Assembly (NCBI RefSeq): GCF_037042905.1
Contig: NC_087252.1
Span: 29,316,994 to 29,380,993 of the forward strand
Source: Lytechinus pictus
Lineage: Eukaryota; Echinodermata; Echinoidea; Temnopleuroida; Toxopneustidae
Direction: 5' to 3'
Length of the DNA stretch: 64,000 nucleotides
Shown: positions 37,101-45,365 of the stretch, piece after piece
How the letters are laid out: each line of letters starts with the position of its first letter
Numbering within the stretch: position 1 is the first letter of the stretch
The notes under the pieces: model-generated
What the model was told of the DNA's origin: nothing
Seen by the model: the letters and a program-made list of their open reading frames with translations, nothing else
Database searches by the model: none
Translations under genes and position numbers: made by a program

Positions 37101-40100
37101 TCTACGGGTGGTAAAAATATCAAATATGACAACACATTACGTTATCAGTTCTCTTCAACAGTACATAAAGTTTTGATATATTCAGGATTCATACTATTTG
37201 AGTGTCAACGAATTATCAAAACGAGATAAAATGTTATAACGACCGGTATTGTTATTATTAATAATGATAATAATAATAAAATATTGCTTATATAGCGCAT
37301 ATAACGATGATTATAATAATGTCTCTATGCGCTTCAGAAAGAAGAATAGAAAGAATGGAGAAGAAAGAAAAGCCTGTTCACAGAGGAGCATATATATATA
37401 ATCAATTAATTGGTACATGTAAATCTTATTCTACAAAAAGGAATGTCTTCAAAAGGGACTTAAAGGATTCTACATTATTAGCTTGTTTAACAATATCGGG
37501 TAATTTATTCCAAAGTTCAGCAGAGGACATTTTGAACGAACGAGCGCCGTAGAATTGAGTGTTAATTTTGGGAACTACAAGGAGAGATTTGTTGTTTGAC
37601 CTTAATTTTCTTTGGGGTACATACTGTTCAATGAGTTCTTTGAGATAGAATGACGATTGACCTTGTAAGCATTGGTATGTTAGGAGTAATATCTTGTATT
37701 CAATACGGGATTTTACAGGAAGCCAATGTAATTCTTGTAGTATGGGTGTATTATTACTATCCCACAGTACTATTTCATCGGGTCTGAACGCCCTCGCAGC
37801 AGTAGCCGGTGAAGATATCATCAAATCCATTTGGCCAAACATGAAGGATAGTCAGTACACGTGGATATCGAAAGGATTTGGTAAGAGGCGAATTAGGCCA
37901 TTTTAGCGACCACTTCCCAGACGCTTTCTACAACGCGGAGAATCTTTTTTGTCAAAAGCCCTTCATAACAACGCAACCATTGTCGAAAATCGGAGAATCA
38001 AAAACAGCAGTGCCATTCTTGACTCTGGACAAACGATATATTTGGATTTTCTTGTCCGGTCCGAAACTTATGCCGGTGCGCTTTCCCGTTATTCGTTCCA
38101 TCAACTTTCGACAATGACCTCTAATCTGTCCTATGTGATTTGACGAGCATTTTCAATAGATTCTGAACGTTGCAGAAAGCGTTTGCGAAGTGGGTGCTAG
38201 AATACGCTATTATTCTAACGGTGGAACTTAAGGGGCAACTTATTTGGTGTTGTTGTTTTTTAAGTGATAGAAAAGAGGAAAAAAATAGCAGACGAGAAAA
38301 CAGCGGAGAAAAAAAAGGAAGACGGCTACCGTTAGCCATCCCACAAGGTCGTTATAGAGGTCTATTTGATTTTGTCCGTTTTGAATTTATTAACCAATCA
38401 CTTCATGTGAACATTTTGTTTTATAATATAAATGATAAAATAATGATATAAATAATTATGATAATGTATCATGGGATTATATACCGGTATGTTGGGTCAG
38501 TTGTCAGAGCGTCTGTCCCACAGCCGGGAGGTCGGGGGTTCAAACCCCGACCGCGTCAGACCAAAAGACGTTGAAAGACGGGGCTGTTACCCTTTTGCCG
38601 TTCAACAATTCAAGGGATAGAGCTACGTCGCTCCGGTGCTGCACGGTGGCTACGGGCCCACGATCAATAGGGCAAAGTGAATTTTCATAGTATTACTATT
38701 TTTTCAGATTTAATTTCGAACACTGAAATATGGATTTTCACTTTTATATAACAATAGTATATCAGTAAACTGTTCTTCTAATCAATATTGGTAAATGAAC
38801 AAGAATTATACATACAGGCTTAGCCCAACTCAATAGTAATTGCCTGACGAAGTCTAGCAGCTTGCAGACGAAACGTCGCTTTCCAACTACGTTTTATACA
38901 TCGTGAGACAGTTGGTTATTTCTTCTACTCAATCAATAGTAATTATTAGACTATCAATGGCCATTGAATCCAATGAAAGAATCAACCATTTGGAACGATA
39001 ACAACTCAGGAATCAGATTTTACCAAGTGATAAAGATTAATAAATCTCTTTAAAAATTTGTTCTTACCCCATGTAGCTTTGCTGTTTGGTGTTGTGACCA
39101 TTTTCTCTGCACTCCTAGCATCTGAGATGGGAGAAATCCTCCAGGTATAGAAAATCAAATTAATTGCTAAAAAATGCGTATATATTCAAATGTATAAATA
39201 TGTAAATACATATAAGCACGACCCAAGACAATGACAGTTCATTTCGAGCAAATCAAGATAAACTTGTCCTTTGATAATTATTATTGTTATGTTATTATCA
39301 TTATTATTATCATTATTATTATTATTATTACAATTCTCGATGGGATTCTAGCAAAATAGACTAGTATTTGTAATAAATAATCTCCCATGTTTAACTCATA
39401 AAAGGTATTTTAAACAACGTTTTTACTGTGTAAACCAACAAACTCATGGTTACACCTTTTTCCGCAATTGATAGATGGCAATGAACCTCTTTGGTATGTG
39501 CGGTGGTCCTATCCTGGCTCTCTTCTCGTGTGGAATGTTCTTCCCATGGATCAACTCAAAGGTGAGTGTTGACGAACGTTGAGGGCGTAACACTTCTCAT
39601 TTATCGTGTTTATTCTGTCTACTCCACCGTATAATGTGACTCTTCAAAATCATAACCGCTTTTTGGGAGGATGAGGAACTCATAATTTGAAATGAATTAA
39701 TATGTAAGAAAATGTTTTTTATTCTTTTTTTTCGTGTATGAACTGTTCGTCACTGAAACAAGTAACTGAAACTCCATTTTACTATAAAAAAAAACACACA
39801 AATTTCCATTTTTGCTCAATCATTTCCATTTATGCTCAATTTTATACTATTTTTAAACGAGGTAAGAATGCTCATCTGTAAAATCAAAAGATCAATTCAT
39901 CCATCATCATCATCATCATCATCTCACCATCACCACCACCATCATCATCACCATCATCATCATCACCATCATCATCACTATCATCATCACCATCACCACC
40001 ATCATCATCACCACCATCATCATCATCATCATCACCACCACCATCATCATCGTCATAATCTTCAACTTTATTCTTGTATAAATTCTATTGCTCCTTTAGG

Positions 40101-42985
40101 GGGTCATATCAGGGACTCTTCTCGGTCTTGCCTTCGCCTTCTGGGTTGGTATAGGGGCGCAGATTTACCCCCATCCACCCAAAGACCCACCCCTCTCAGC
40201 CGACCTTTGCTCTTTGGAAAACTCAACTTTCCTCTCGACATCGGAATCGATGACCACTTTATTGAACTACGAAGACACGACAACTATGATAATGATGGAA
40301 GAAATGACGACGTCTGACTCTGGGAATTCGGAGTAAGTTATTATCCTCTGATTATTAGCAAAGATGCTTTAAATGAACTAAAATGATATTGATATGTCGT
40401 TTGTTTAAATGCAGTAACCTTTCCTAAATGCACGATAAAAAAATATATTTTAATAATCTTCTTAAAAAGTCAAATCGAAAAAAAAACCTATTTGGTACTG
40501 CTCTTTATGGAAAAGGCAAATACAAATGATTGCTGTCATAGAGCCGTAAAGAATTGAAAAGTGTGGAAAAGGCGGATGGACAATAATAATAAAATAAATA
40601 ACAGATACATTATAGCGCTTATTACATTTTGTTTCTAAGCGCTTTACATAGGATCCTGACAAGCCAGCACACAATGTATGCACCTTCTCCACTCCCTGGG
40701 GAGCATTCCAACAAGAGTTCTAAGACTCCATTGCTAGGCATACGACATGGATGACAGCACTATCTACCCTTCAAAAATGATACCACACATTGGCTTTTTC
40801 AAGCTAGGGGTGACTACCTCTGTCCAACATTTTAGAGTGATGTTGGTGATAAAAATCATATCATTCATTACTTTTTATCTTACTTTTGAGCCCTTTAAAT
40901 ATGCATTTGAATGAAGTTTAAAAATACATATTGCAGTTGGTAACATCATCTTCGGTGTCATTTTTCGCTTAAAGAATTCCTGTTGCATAGGATAAAAAAT
41001 TCCACTGTGTGGCAACTCTGCTGCATCTCGGAAGCATCTGCTTGCTTCATGATTCTTTACCAGGGCCCGGTTGCATAAAACTTACCATTCGCCCTCCGAT
41101 GGTAACGACTAGTCTGCTGCATGTGCAAACCCTTCACTCGAGTTCACGGTCTGAATGTGCAGCCTATAATGCTTTGTGTACTGAAGTCCCTCTCGCTCAG
41201 AATTGAAACAGCAAGTCTTATATGGGCTAGTCTTTGCGTGGAGACCCTCTTGTTGAAAAAGTTTCAATCAGGGTCTGTGCCTGCAGACTAGGTAACTACC
41301 ATGGCAAGATGCTCAACGGCCTATCAACATCAAGGCTTCCATTCAAGTTACCATCAGGGGAGCGCGCTCGAGCGTTTCATAAAAGCACTTGTCAGACGTT
41401 TAATCCGGCAGTTACCATAGTAACAGCGTCTTTCAGCCAATCAACATCTAGGAAAGATGTCAGATCTGACAACTTGTCGGACGAAACTGTTGATGAAACG
41501 CTTCCCTGATGGCAAAGTTACTGTTAGTAATGCTTTATGCAACAGGGCCCAGGACTGGTAACCCATCATATTTTTTTTATGTGATAAAATAATGATATTG
41601 ACAATGTGTTGTTATTTTCTTTTGCCATGTTTAGGCCTTCCTCGTTTGATTTGTATAAGATTTCATACACCTGGTGGGGTATATTCTCATTCATCGTTTC
41701 CGTTATCTCTGCTATCATCATCAGCATCTTAACAGGTTAGTAGAGCAAAGGCAAGGGACCCGTTTCACAAAACGTGTAATAATAACAAATTTACACTAAC
41801 GGTTAAAAGCTACCGAAAAACATCAATCTGATTGGCTGGTATAGTAAACTTGTAGAAATTGTGTAACTCTGTATTACACCTGTAGTTCAACTGATGGATA
41901 ATGGAGATCATGAGAAGTGCTTGTACGTATTAAACGTGTAAACCCGGATCAAGAAAAAAATCTTGGTACCGTTAATTCTGCCAATAAATTTGTTATCTCA
42001 TCTATGTCTCATGTGATTATTCAGGCCCTCAGGATCCGAGAAAATTAGACCCCCGTTTGATATGTCCAGTGGTCGATAGATTGTGTTGCTACCTGCCTGA
42101 GAAATGGAAGATACCACTCCGCTGCGGGGTAGGCAAGGACTTTAACGAGGACGAGGTAAAATTGATTTAATATTACCATTCTAAGAAAGCTCAAGAACAA
42201 TGTGTTCATACTACATCAACTAAATTTTTTTTTCATTTAAGCTATCCAAAATCCAATGTACACCAAAGTTATATCTCTAACATTGTTTATACATTTAGTT
42301 ACTTCCTGATCTATGTTCTATAAATAAATAACTTAATATGTATTATGTTTCATTATTATATCGCATTATGCTATACCTTCTCTATGTTAAATTTCGATTC
42401 GTCATTTCTCTTTGTATATAGATGTATATCTGTATAATAATCTATGGAAAATGTATTGATTTATTATTGATTTATACGACATACAGTTATAAATATCTTT
42501 GTTTATGTATATTGTAAAACAAAACGTTCATGCCAAATGAATGAAGTTTGTTAATAAATTCAAAATTCAACTGTATAGGGATGGTGCTTACACGGTTCGT
42601 AAGGGGCACCTCATTGGCCTATCCCTCATTTTCAAGTGATTAAAAGAGATGAGTGTAACAAGAAAATAAGAAGAAAAACACAAAACATGGAATAGAGTTG
42701 AATGAAATGAACGATACGATATAGACCAACCCATGTTTTGTTGTTGTTAGATTTGTATTTAATGTTATCAAATTGGATTTACATAACAAGCTTTCATATA
42801 ATTCTATTTTCTGATCAGAACATGATTGTAAAAAACACAATTATCATTCATAATTCATGTTCCTTTTTTCATTTATTCAACATCGAATAAAGACGGAATA
42901 CGAGTACCAAGCAATGAGGAAACAGGATCGAGTGAACCACGAAAATGAAGGAGGAATAGAATTCCAGAAAACGGCAGAAACTTAA
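22996..42985 (+). CDS. SLC5-family sodium-coupled (monocarboxylate-type) transporter, 15 coding exons
   Basis: Predicted plasma-membrane Na+/solute symporter. Coding exons: 22996-23343, 27497-27562, 28509-28560, 31753-31820, 32623-32780, 33477-33617, 34270-34399, 35942-36030, 37768-37880, 39077-39144, 39475-39561, 40100-40332, 41635-41735, 42025-42155, 42893-42985. They sum to 1878 nt, 625 residues plus stop, close to the roughly 610-620 residues usual for SLC5A8/A12. All junctions are GT-AG and phases match. Family landmarks in order are [75 protein letters not shown] and [10 protein letters not shown]. The first in-frame ATG (22996) opens a short hydrophilic head before the first membrane segment. 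The C-terminus ends AET, not a typical PDZ ligand. The substrate (short-chain monocarboxylates, iodide or a vitamin) cannot be told from sequence alone. Family sure; subfamily likely. Confidence 0.93.
23581..23712. repeat. MITE-like fold-back in intron 1
   Basis: GGGGCCCGTAACACAAAACT and AACTTTTGTGTTACGGGACC, with inner GATCGTAGAACA and TTCTACGATTGA pieces. Confidence 0.65.
24989..25076. repeat. Long hairpin between TA runs (intron 1)
   Basis: Arms of about 40 bases, ATAATAAACACAAGTTCACA... and its complement ...TTGTGAACTTGTGTTTATTAT, turning at AAATTT; near-perfect. Lies between (TA)n at 24907-24933 and the 2.1 kb element. Confidence 0.7.
25082..27184. mobile_element. 2.1 kb element with 27-bp perfect terminal inverted repeats (intron 1)
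   Basis: The left end begins ACACAACAAAAAAAGTAAGT (then six C and a T). The right end is its exact reverse complement over 27 bases. It is flanked by TA runs, so a TA target site (Tc1/mariner-like) is plausible. No transposase is readable. The interior repeats a motif of the type TGCTCACTCAACCATGAAA every 130-240 bases. A 184-bp element is nested at 25429-25612. Confidence 0.75.
25429..25612. mobile_element. 184-bp nested MITE with 5-bp target duplication
   Basis: Ends CAGGGGCCGC and GCGGCCCCTG, flanked by TATTG at 25424-25428 and again at 25613-25617. The interior is rich in G and C runs. Inserted in the 2.1 kb element. Confidence 0.7.
27185..27262. repeat. (TA)n microsatellite
   Basis: About 78 bases of TA repeats, tail of the reversed family 3 SINE. 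Confidence 0.95.
27270..27395 (-). mobile_element. SINE family 3, 3' part, reversed, with long (TA)n tail
   Basis: Reverse strand carries GGGTAGATAGCTCTGCGGAA, TTTAAGCTACGCCTACCATT and the body to TGTATAACTTCACAC, followed (27185-27262) by a (TA)n run of about 78 bases. It abuts the 3' end of the 2.1 kb element. Confidence 0.7.
27497..27562 (+). CDS. SLC5 transporter coding exon 2
   Basis: Residues 117-138, beginning [14 protein letters not shown], the conserved YLE.RF motif of sodium/solute symporters. The acceptor is tctttcag, the donor ATG|gtaagt, phase 0 on both sides. Intron 1 before it is 4.15 kb and half of it is a single 2.1 kb mobile element. Confidence 0.93.
28111..28172. repeat. 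(TA)n microsatellite (intron 2)
   Basis: 62 bases of TA repeats followed by TAATATAAATTACTATATAT. Confidence 0.95.
28509..28560 (+). CDS. SLC5 transporter coding exon 3
   Basis: Residues 139-155 and the first base of 156, [17 protein letters not shown], matching the G(I/V)V(I/L)YAP(A/S)LAL segment of the family. The acceptor tatatatag sits in AT-rich sequence with little polypyrimidine; the donor is G|gtaagt, phase 1. Confidence 0.92.
29826..29916 (+). repeat. Retroelement 3' end with (TAAATC)n tail, copy 1
   Basis: TATTGTTACTTTGATTATAT followed by GTTGAACGGAAATAAATAAA and TCTAAATCTAAATC. A second copy is at 62718-62798. Confidence 0.5.
29937..30042 (+). mobile_element. SINE family 3, 3' part
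   Basis: Nearly identical to 30342-30443 (TTTAAGCTACGCCTACCATT to ACTTTACACATTTG) but without the tRNA head. Confidence 0.7.
30221..30466 (+). mobile_element. tRNA-headed SINE, family 3, full copy with (TA)n tail
   Basis: The tRNA-like head (30221-30290) has an acceptor TCTCTG/CAGAGA, A box TGGTCTAGTGG, anticodon stem CCGGC/GCTGG and a perfect T stem CCGGG/CCCGG. The body runs through GGGTAGATAGCTCTGGGGAA, TTTAAGCTACGCCTACCATT and TGTACATGTATAACTTTACA to (TA)n at 30447-30466. Other copies: 29937-30042 and, reversed, 27270-27395. Confidence 0.75.
30856..31447. mobile_element. Fold-back MITE family A, copy 3 (intron 3)
   Basis: CAAAGGTCAAGTCCACCC to GGTAGGCTTGTCC, with the AAAATGTCATAACTTT and CTCACTATTTATTTTG boxes. 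Sits 300 bases before exon 4 of the transporter. Confidence 0.78.
31753..31820 (+). CDS. SLC5 transporter coding exon 4
   Basis: Residues 156-178, [20 protein letters not shown] plus TTI. This is the membrane segment before the GG(L/M)KAV..TD loop. Acceptor acacacag, donor ATA|gtaagt, ending in phase 0. Confidence 0.92.
31879..32101. mobile_element. MITE family B, copy 1 (intron 4)
   Basis: CACTGCCAAAGCTCTGGTGT to CCATTTTTTGCAGTG, flanked by TA on both sides. Arms contain GGTGTTGATTTAACACCAG. Four copies in the window. Confidence 0.75.
32623..32780 (+). CDS. SLC5 transporter coding exon 5
   Basis: Residues 179-230 plus two bases. It starts [14 protein letters not shown], a diagnostic SLC5 motif, followed by a membrane segment and the extracellular [10 protein letters not shown] stretch. 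Acceptor atcttcag, donor GT|gtaagt, phase 2. Confidence 0.94.
33315..33453. repeat. MITE-like repeat next to exon 6 acceptor (intron 5)
   Basis: GGGGAACGTTTTATCAAAAT ... GTCTGACAGG ... CCTTTGATGAAACGCTTACC. Its relative is nested at 41378-41510 (AGCGTTTCATAAAAGC ... GATGAAACGCTTCC). Confidence 0.5.
33477..33617 (+). CDS. SLC5 transporter coding exon 6
   Basis: Residues 231-277 plus two bases. It encodes [32 protein letters not shown] and [10 protein letters not shown], with the GVNQ.QVQRY motif conserved across SLC5. The acceptor follows a run of ten T; a MITE ends about 24 bases upstream, so the tract abuts mobile DNA. Donor AT|gtgagt, phase 2. Confidence 0.94.
33980..34268 (+). repeat. Extended polypyrimidine tract before exon 7
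   Basis: Nearly 290 bases of C and T on the + strand ending at the exon 7 acceptor attttag. Long for a splice polypyrimidine tract; a (CT)-rich microsatellite-like block. Confidence 0.8.
34270..34399 (+). CDS. SLC5 transporter coding exon 7
   Basis: Residues 278-321. A membrane segment ([20 protein letters not shown]) is followed by [21 protein letters not shown], the extracellular CDP loop known from SLC5A8-like proteins. It is preceded by about 290 bases of almost pure pyrimidine. The donor CAG|gtttgt is non-consensus at +3 and +4. Confidence 0.93.
34411..34972. mobile_element. Inverted-repeat element hosting MITE B (intron 7)
   Basis: Ends TATAGGGCCGTTCTCATTTT and TGTGAATGACCCTATA, with CGCGGAGTTTC and GAAACTCCGCG repeated as inverted pieces near the B insertion. 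Interrupted at 34686-34925. Confidence 0.55.
34686..34925. mobile_element. MITE family B, copy 2, nested (intron 7)
   Basis: CACTGCAAAAACTCTGGTGT to CCGGAGTTTTTGCAGTG, 240 bases, flanked by CG on both sides. It is inserted inside another inverted-repeat element (34411-34972). Confidence 0.78.
35424..35870. mobile_element. MITE family B, copy 3, split by a SINE (intron 7)
   Basis: Left part GACTGCACTTCAAATACTCC to about 35576 and right part ATCAACACCGGAGTTTTTGC to 35870 belong to one element; family 2 SINE (35577-35842) separates them. Ends are decayed (GCATTG). Confidence 0.7.
35577..35842 (-). mobile_element. tRNA-headed SINE, family 2, copy 1, nested in a MITE
   Basis: Reverse strand reads TGGTCCAGTGGTTAGAGCAT, GACTCATAATCG, GAGTTCGAATCCCCAC, then the same body as 46203-46460 down to TACCATTAACAGAAACAGG. 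It is inserted inside a 240-bp family B MITE (35424-35870), in intron 7. Confidence 0.8.
35942..36030 (+). CDS. SLC5 transporter coding exon 8
   Basis: Residues 322-350 plus two bases: [11 protein letters not shown] and [16 protein letters not shown], the LMPY..MD....PGLPGL motif of the family. Acceptor attggaccag, donor AG|gtaaaa, phase 2. Confidence 0.93.
36060..36712. repeat. GGTCTA/TAGACC fold-back repeat, copy 3, split by a retroelement (intron 8)
   Basis: GGTCTAAGTGCCAATTCG at the left and GGACGAGTTGGCAATAGATG at the right. The left arm is broken at 36117-36342 by a LINE-like 3' end. Confidence 0.68.
36117..36342 (+). mobile_element. Non-LTR retroelement 3' end with (AATC)n tail
   Basis: Interrupts a fold-back element (36060-36712). 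It begins near ACGAGACCGCCATCATTTTC and ends AAATAAAATAAAATCAATCA. A poly-adenine-rich end with a short tandem tail is usual for LINE 3' ends. Family not determined. Confidence 0.5.
37250..37765 (-). mobile_element. CR1-like LINE, 5'-truncated, in intron 8
   Basis: Minus-strand frame from about 37760 to the stop at 37426 reads [39 protein letters not shown], and [20 protein letters not shown] then KSLLKTFLF. This is the well-known end of CR1/L2-type reverse transcriptases. A 3' untranslated part follows, with GCGCTATATAAGC and an (ATT)n tail at 37250-37300. The 5' truncation point lies within 18 bases of the acceptor of transporter exon 9. Confidence 0.85.
37768..37880 (+). CDS. SLC5 transporter coding exon 9
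   Basis: Residues 351-388: [20 protein letters not shown], then [16 protein letters not shown]. It matches the (S)LSS..NALAAV..ED.IK motif, which in this fold contributes to sodium coordination. The acceptor actatcccacag lies at most 18 bases from antisense CR1-like LINE sequence. Donor G|gtaaga, phase 1. Confidence 0.93.
38492..38562 (+). mobile_element. tRNA-like SINE head, family 4
   Basis: GGGTCAGTTGTCAGAGCGTC, then a T arm GGTCGGGGGTTCAAACCCCG with a perfect stem. A non-tRNA body follows (AAAAGACGTTGAAAGACGGG ... GGTGCTGCACGGTGGCTACG), so this is more likely a SINE than a working tRNA. In intron 9. Confidence 0.5.
39077..39144 (+). CDS. SLC5 transporter coding exon 10
   Basis: Residues 389-411, [20 protein letters not shown] then ILQ, one membrane helix. 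Acceptor cccatgtag, donor CAG|gtatag, ending phase 0. Intron 9 holds a tRNA-like SINE head near 38.5 kb. Confidence 0.91.
39475..39561 (+). CDS. SLC5 transporter coding exon 11
   Basis: Residues 412-440, [20 protein letters not shown] followed by MFFPWINSK. The LFGM.GGP...LF..G stretch is the most recognisable late signature of this transporter branch. Acceptor attgatag, donor AAG|gtgagt, phase 0 both sides. Confidence 0.94.
39899..40055. repeat. (ATC)n microsatellite in intron 11
   Basis: Interrupted CAT/CAC triplets; its translation as poly-His is not a gene. Confidence 0.92.
40100..40332 (+). CDS. SLC5 transporter coding exon 12
   Basis: Residues 441-517 plus two bases. [20 protein letters not shown] and QIYPHPP match the family. 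A long Ser/Thr/Met-rich loop follows, with CSLENST giving one N-glycosylation sequon and runs such as [16 protein letters not shown]. This is the variable extracellular loop of SLC5A8-like proteins. Directly upstream lies an (ATC)n microsatellite. Donor GA|gtaagt, phase 2. Confidence 0.92.
40560..40750 (-). mobile_element. SINE or LINE 3' part with (ATT)n tail
   Basis: On the minus strand: CTTGTTGGAATGCTCCCCAG, then GGATCCTATGTAAAGCGCTT, AATAAGCGCTATAATG and a T/A-rich (ATT)n end. The GCGCTATA-plus-ATT ending matches family 1 SINEs and the LINE at 37250. Lies in intron 12 of the transporter gene. Confidence 0.5.
41061..41552. mobile_element. Nested MITE pair in intron 12
   Basis: Outer ends CAGGGCCCGGTTGCATAAAA and TGCTTTATGCAACAGGGCCC. 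Inner element 41378-41510 with ends GAGCGTTTCATAAAAGC and GATGAAACGCTTCC. Confidence 0.65.
41635..41735 (+). CDS. SLC5 transporter coding exon 13
   Basis: Residues 518-551: [19 protein letters not shown] then a strongly hydrophobic helix [15 protein letters not shown]. The Y.ISY.W motif corresponds to the YSLSYLY region of family members, before the last membrane segment. Acceptor atgtttag, donor G|gttagt, phase 1. Confidence 0.92.
42025..42155 (+). CDS. SLC5 transporter coding exon 14
   Basis: Residues 552-595: [40 protein letters not shown] and NEDE. The G....LDPR start is characteristic of the cytosolic C-terminal tail of SLC5A5/A8/A12-like proteins. Acceptor attattcag, donor GAG|gtaaaa. 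Confidence 0.92.
42893..42985 (+). CDS. SLC5 transporter coding exon 15 with stop codon
   Basis: Residues 596-625, [20 protein letters not shown] then [10 protein letters not shown], followed by TAA. It is a charged cytosolic tail. The acceptor catcgaataaag is poor in pyrimidines close to the AG, so this exon is slightly less certain than the others; phase and stop both fit. Confidence 0.85.
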   Translation, partial: TEYEYQAMRKQDRVNHENEGGIEFQKTAET

Positions 42986-43184
42986 TACGAAAAAGAGTAA
43001 TATTCTCATCAAGTTCACAGTCGTTTTTATTCGAGATTCGCAATTTTAGATTATTTGTGGTGATGCGCTATGATATTGATGAAAATGCACTCGACTACCT
43101 TTTGCCATGTTTGCAGAAACGTCCAGGCCATCACTTTGGCCTTTATTATGTACGAAAATTAAACAGAAGACGTGCTACAGGTTT

Positions 43185-43312
43185 CAGGCGTTCTTTTTCA
43201 TCTATTACCTCTGTAACTCCCTCCCTTCTTCGCTCCGTTAAACTGACAACATTGAGCTCAAACAGCCCCTCAAAACTTACTTATTTCAGCAGATGTGTTG
43301 TAATTAGCTTAA
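43185..43312 (+). mobile_element. CR1-like LINE C-terminal fragment in the transporter 3' UTR
   Basis: One frame reads NSLPSSLR, a stop, then TDNIELKQPLKTYLFQQMCC, resembling the W.SLP..+R....+..FK..LKT.LF end of CR1-type reverse transcriptases. It carries a stop and is short, so it is a relic. Confidence 0.5.
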
Positions 43313-43360
43313 TTGGATTAATCTGCGCCTATGAATGTTTTTAACAGAAATATGGCGCAA

Positions 43361-43366
43361 AATAAA
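43361..43366 (+). terminator. Candidate poly(A) signal of the SLC5 transporter gene
   Basis: AATAAA, the first canonical signal after the stop codon at 42985. It would give a 3' untranslated region of about 400 bases that contains a CR1-like LINE fragment (43185-43312). Confidence 0.45.
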
Positions 43367-44445
43367 TTATGTGGATCATCTTCATCATCAGGTTCAGAAA
43401 GATATATAATAGGGAGGTTTCATAACCACGATACAAAACGCTTTCAGGAACGTAGAGAAAGTATTGTCAAATGCCCTTCAGCGAAATGTAGTCTTTGTCG
43501 AGGGTTGGTTATTCATTAGTTTATGATCTGGATTTATTTCCTTTTTATTACGTATACCATGTATACACCTACATGTATGTTCCTTTGTTTGATTTTGAAT
43601 ATTGAATGAAGTAATGATTTGAAAAATATGTGCTGACCATTTTGAAGGTAATATTAATAACACCGTATTTGCATGCGCAGTTATGGAAGGTGCGAACTAA
43701 GGCGCATCAAGAATTAAATGAATTATCTTTAACCGGTTTAGATAATATCGGGACATTTTTGGCCATTCGCAATATATGTAGTGTACGTGTCGTACGTTAC
43801 TTTACAATTTCCTGACAAGTGGAACATGGTTCTCACTATCTTTGAAAATACGATTAAAATGAAAAGTTATATGGTCATATATGAAGACAGACATGTTCCC
43901 TCATTTATAATGTACCTTTCCTTGTATTTCTCTAAGTTCTCTTTGCCTTTCTGTTTTGCTCTCTTCTAAGAGCCTCGAGCTTTTGAAGAGTTTAGTTGCA
44001 AAAGGGGTTAGGTCCACTCTAGACCATTCCGAGAAAAACCATGTTTTTTATTCTCACTTATTGCAATATTTCATGAGAAACTAAATTGTCATGATATACT
44101 ACCCTATCATGTGAACATATAATTGGGTATAAAATAAATCTACCTGTCTTCATTTTTTTTCTATATATTTTTTTTAATTATCATCGTGGACCCAACCCCT
44201 TTTGCAACTAAACTGAAATGAATCCAATCTCTTTTGATTAAAAACGTGATTTTTCTTTGCCACTTTCATTCACGTTTTTATTTGAATTTCAAATTTTCTT
44301 TGGTATCATCAGAGTGACTAAAAATTTAGAGGTTTAGAGACAGAAAACAATAAAATTTATGAACATTGGACCTAATCCCTTTTGCAAGTGAGCTCTTCAT
44401 TTAATGAAAATGGAAGAGACACTATTTAAATCCTATGTTTTATTA

Positions 44446-44753
44446 TGTGGAGCGTTGTGGCCCAGTGGATTAGTCTTCTGACTTTGAAACAGAGGGTCGT
44501 GGGTTCGAATCCCAGCCATGGCGTAATTTCCTTCAGCAAGAAATGTATCCACAGTGTGCTGCACTCAACCCAGGTGAGGTGAATCGGTACCCGGTAGGAA
44601 GAAATTCCGTGAATACTTGAGCGCCTAGGCAGCCCAGCTAAAGCTGGGTTAATAATATCCAATTCCTTTGGAAGCGCATAGACACGTTATTCATAATGTA
44701 TTATGCGCTATACAAGAACTGACTATTATTATTATTATTATCATTATTATTAT
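44446..44753 (+). mobile_element. tRNA-headed SINE, family 1, copy 2
   Basis: A box TGGCCCAGTGG (44458-44468), B box GGTTCGAATCC (44502-44512), body with CCTTCAGCAAGAAATG and CAACCCAGGTGAGGTGAATC, end ATGCGCTATACAAG and an (ATT)n tail to 44753. Confidence 0.85.
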
Positions 44754-45365
44754 AAATGTAGTATGCCAAATGTGATAGAAGGGATAGGGCATGTACCTCA
44801 GCCCCCGTGCTCCACCAATGGCTGGTATCAAACTAGACAACCATATATAGGAATGCATACTTAAATAAAAATTGTAATAAGATTTTTTCAAATTATTCGA
44901 ACATACGTGCCTTTCTCAATTATGATGTTTGCATAAAAACCTGTAATGACACCTCGTATTTGCGGAACAATAAATACATTGTATTTGCTCAGTCTATTAG
45001 TTTTGTTGTTTGAATGACTGACAAACATTGGATGTGCCACATATGTAGGGTTCTTTTCACCTACATGGATGTTCTGTATACAGTACATTATGAGTATTTG
45101 TGATTTATTGGTCCAATTTCTTCCGGTGTGTCTGTAAACCTTCATAGGTCTACTCATATTTTAAACAGAAGTGTTTTGAGAAAGAATATTCGTGAGGATT
45201 ATGATGATGGCATTGGGAGATGACACCTAATAAAAAGATGATCATCCTCAATTTAGTTTCATAGTCATTTTCATTTTCTTTCAGAGATTTGGTGTATAAT
45301 TAGAGCGCGTGCTGTGAAAATACTTACGTTCACATCGACTGAAATATATTTTTCCCCATCTTCTG

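Noticed and set aside
37766-37842. Extension of the LINE frame by [19 protein letters not shown]
   Set aside because: This part is the complement of transporter exon 9 and not LINE sequence.
39832-40317. Open frame encoding a long poly-histidine protein
   Set aside because: It is translation of an (ATC)n microsatellite read through into the real transporter exon 12 in the wrong frame.
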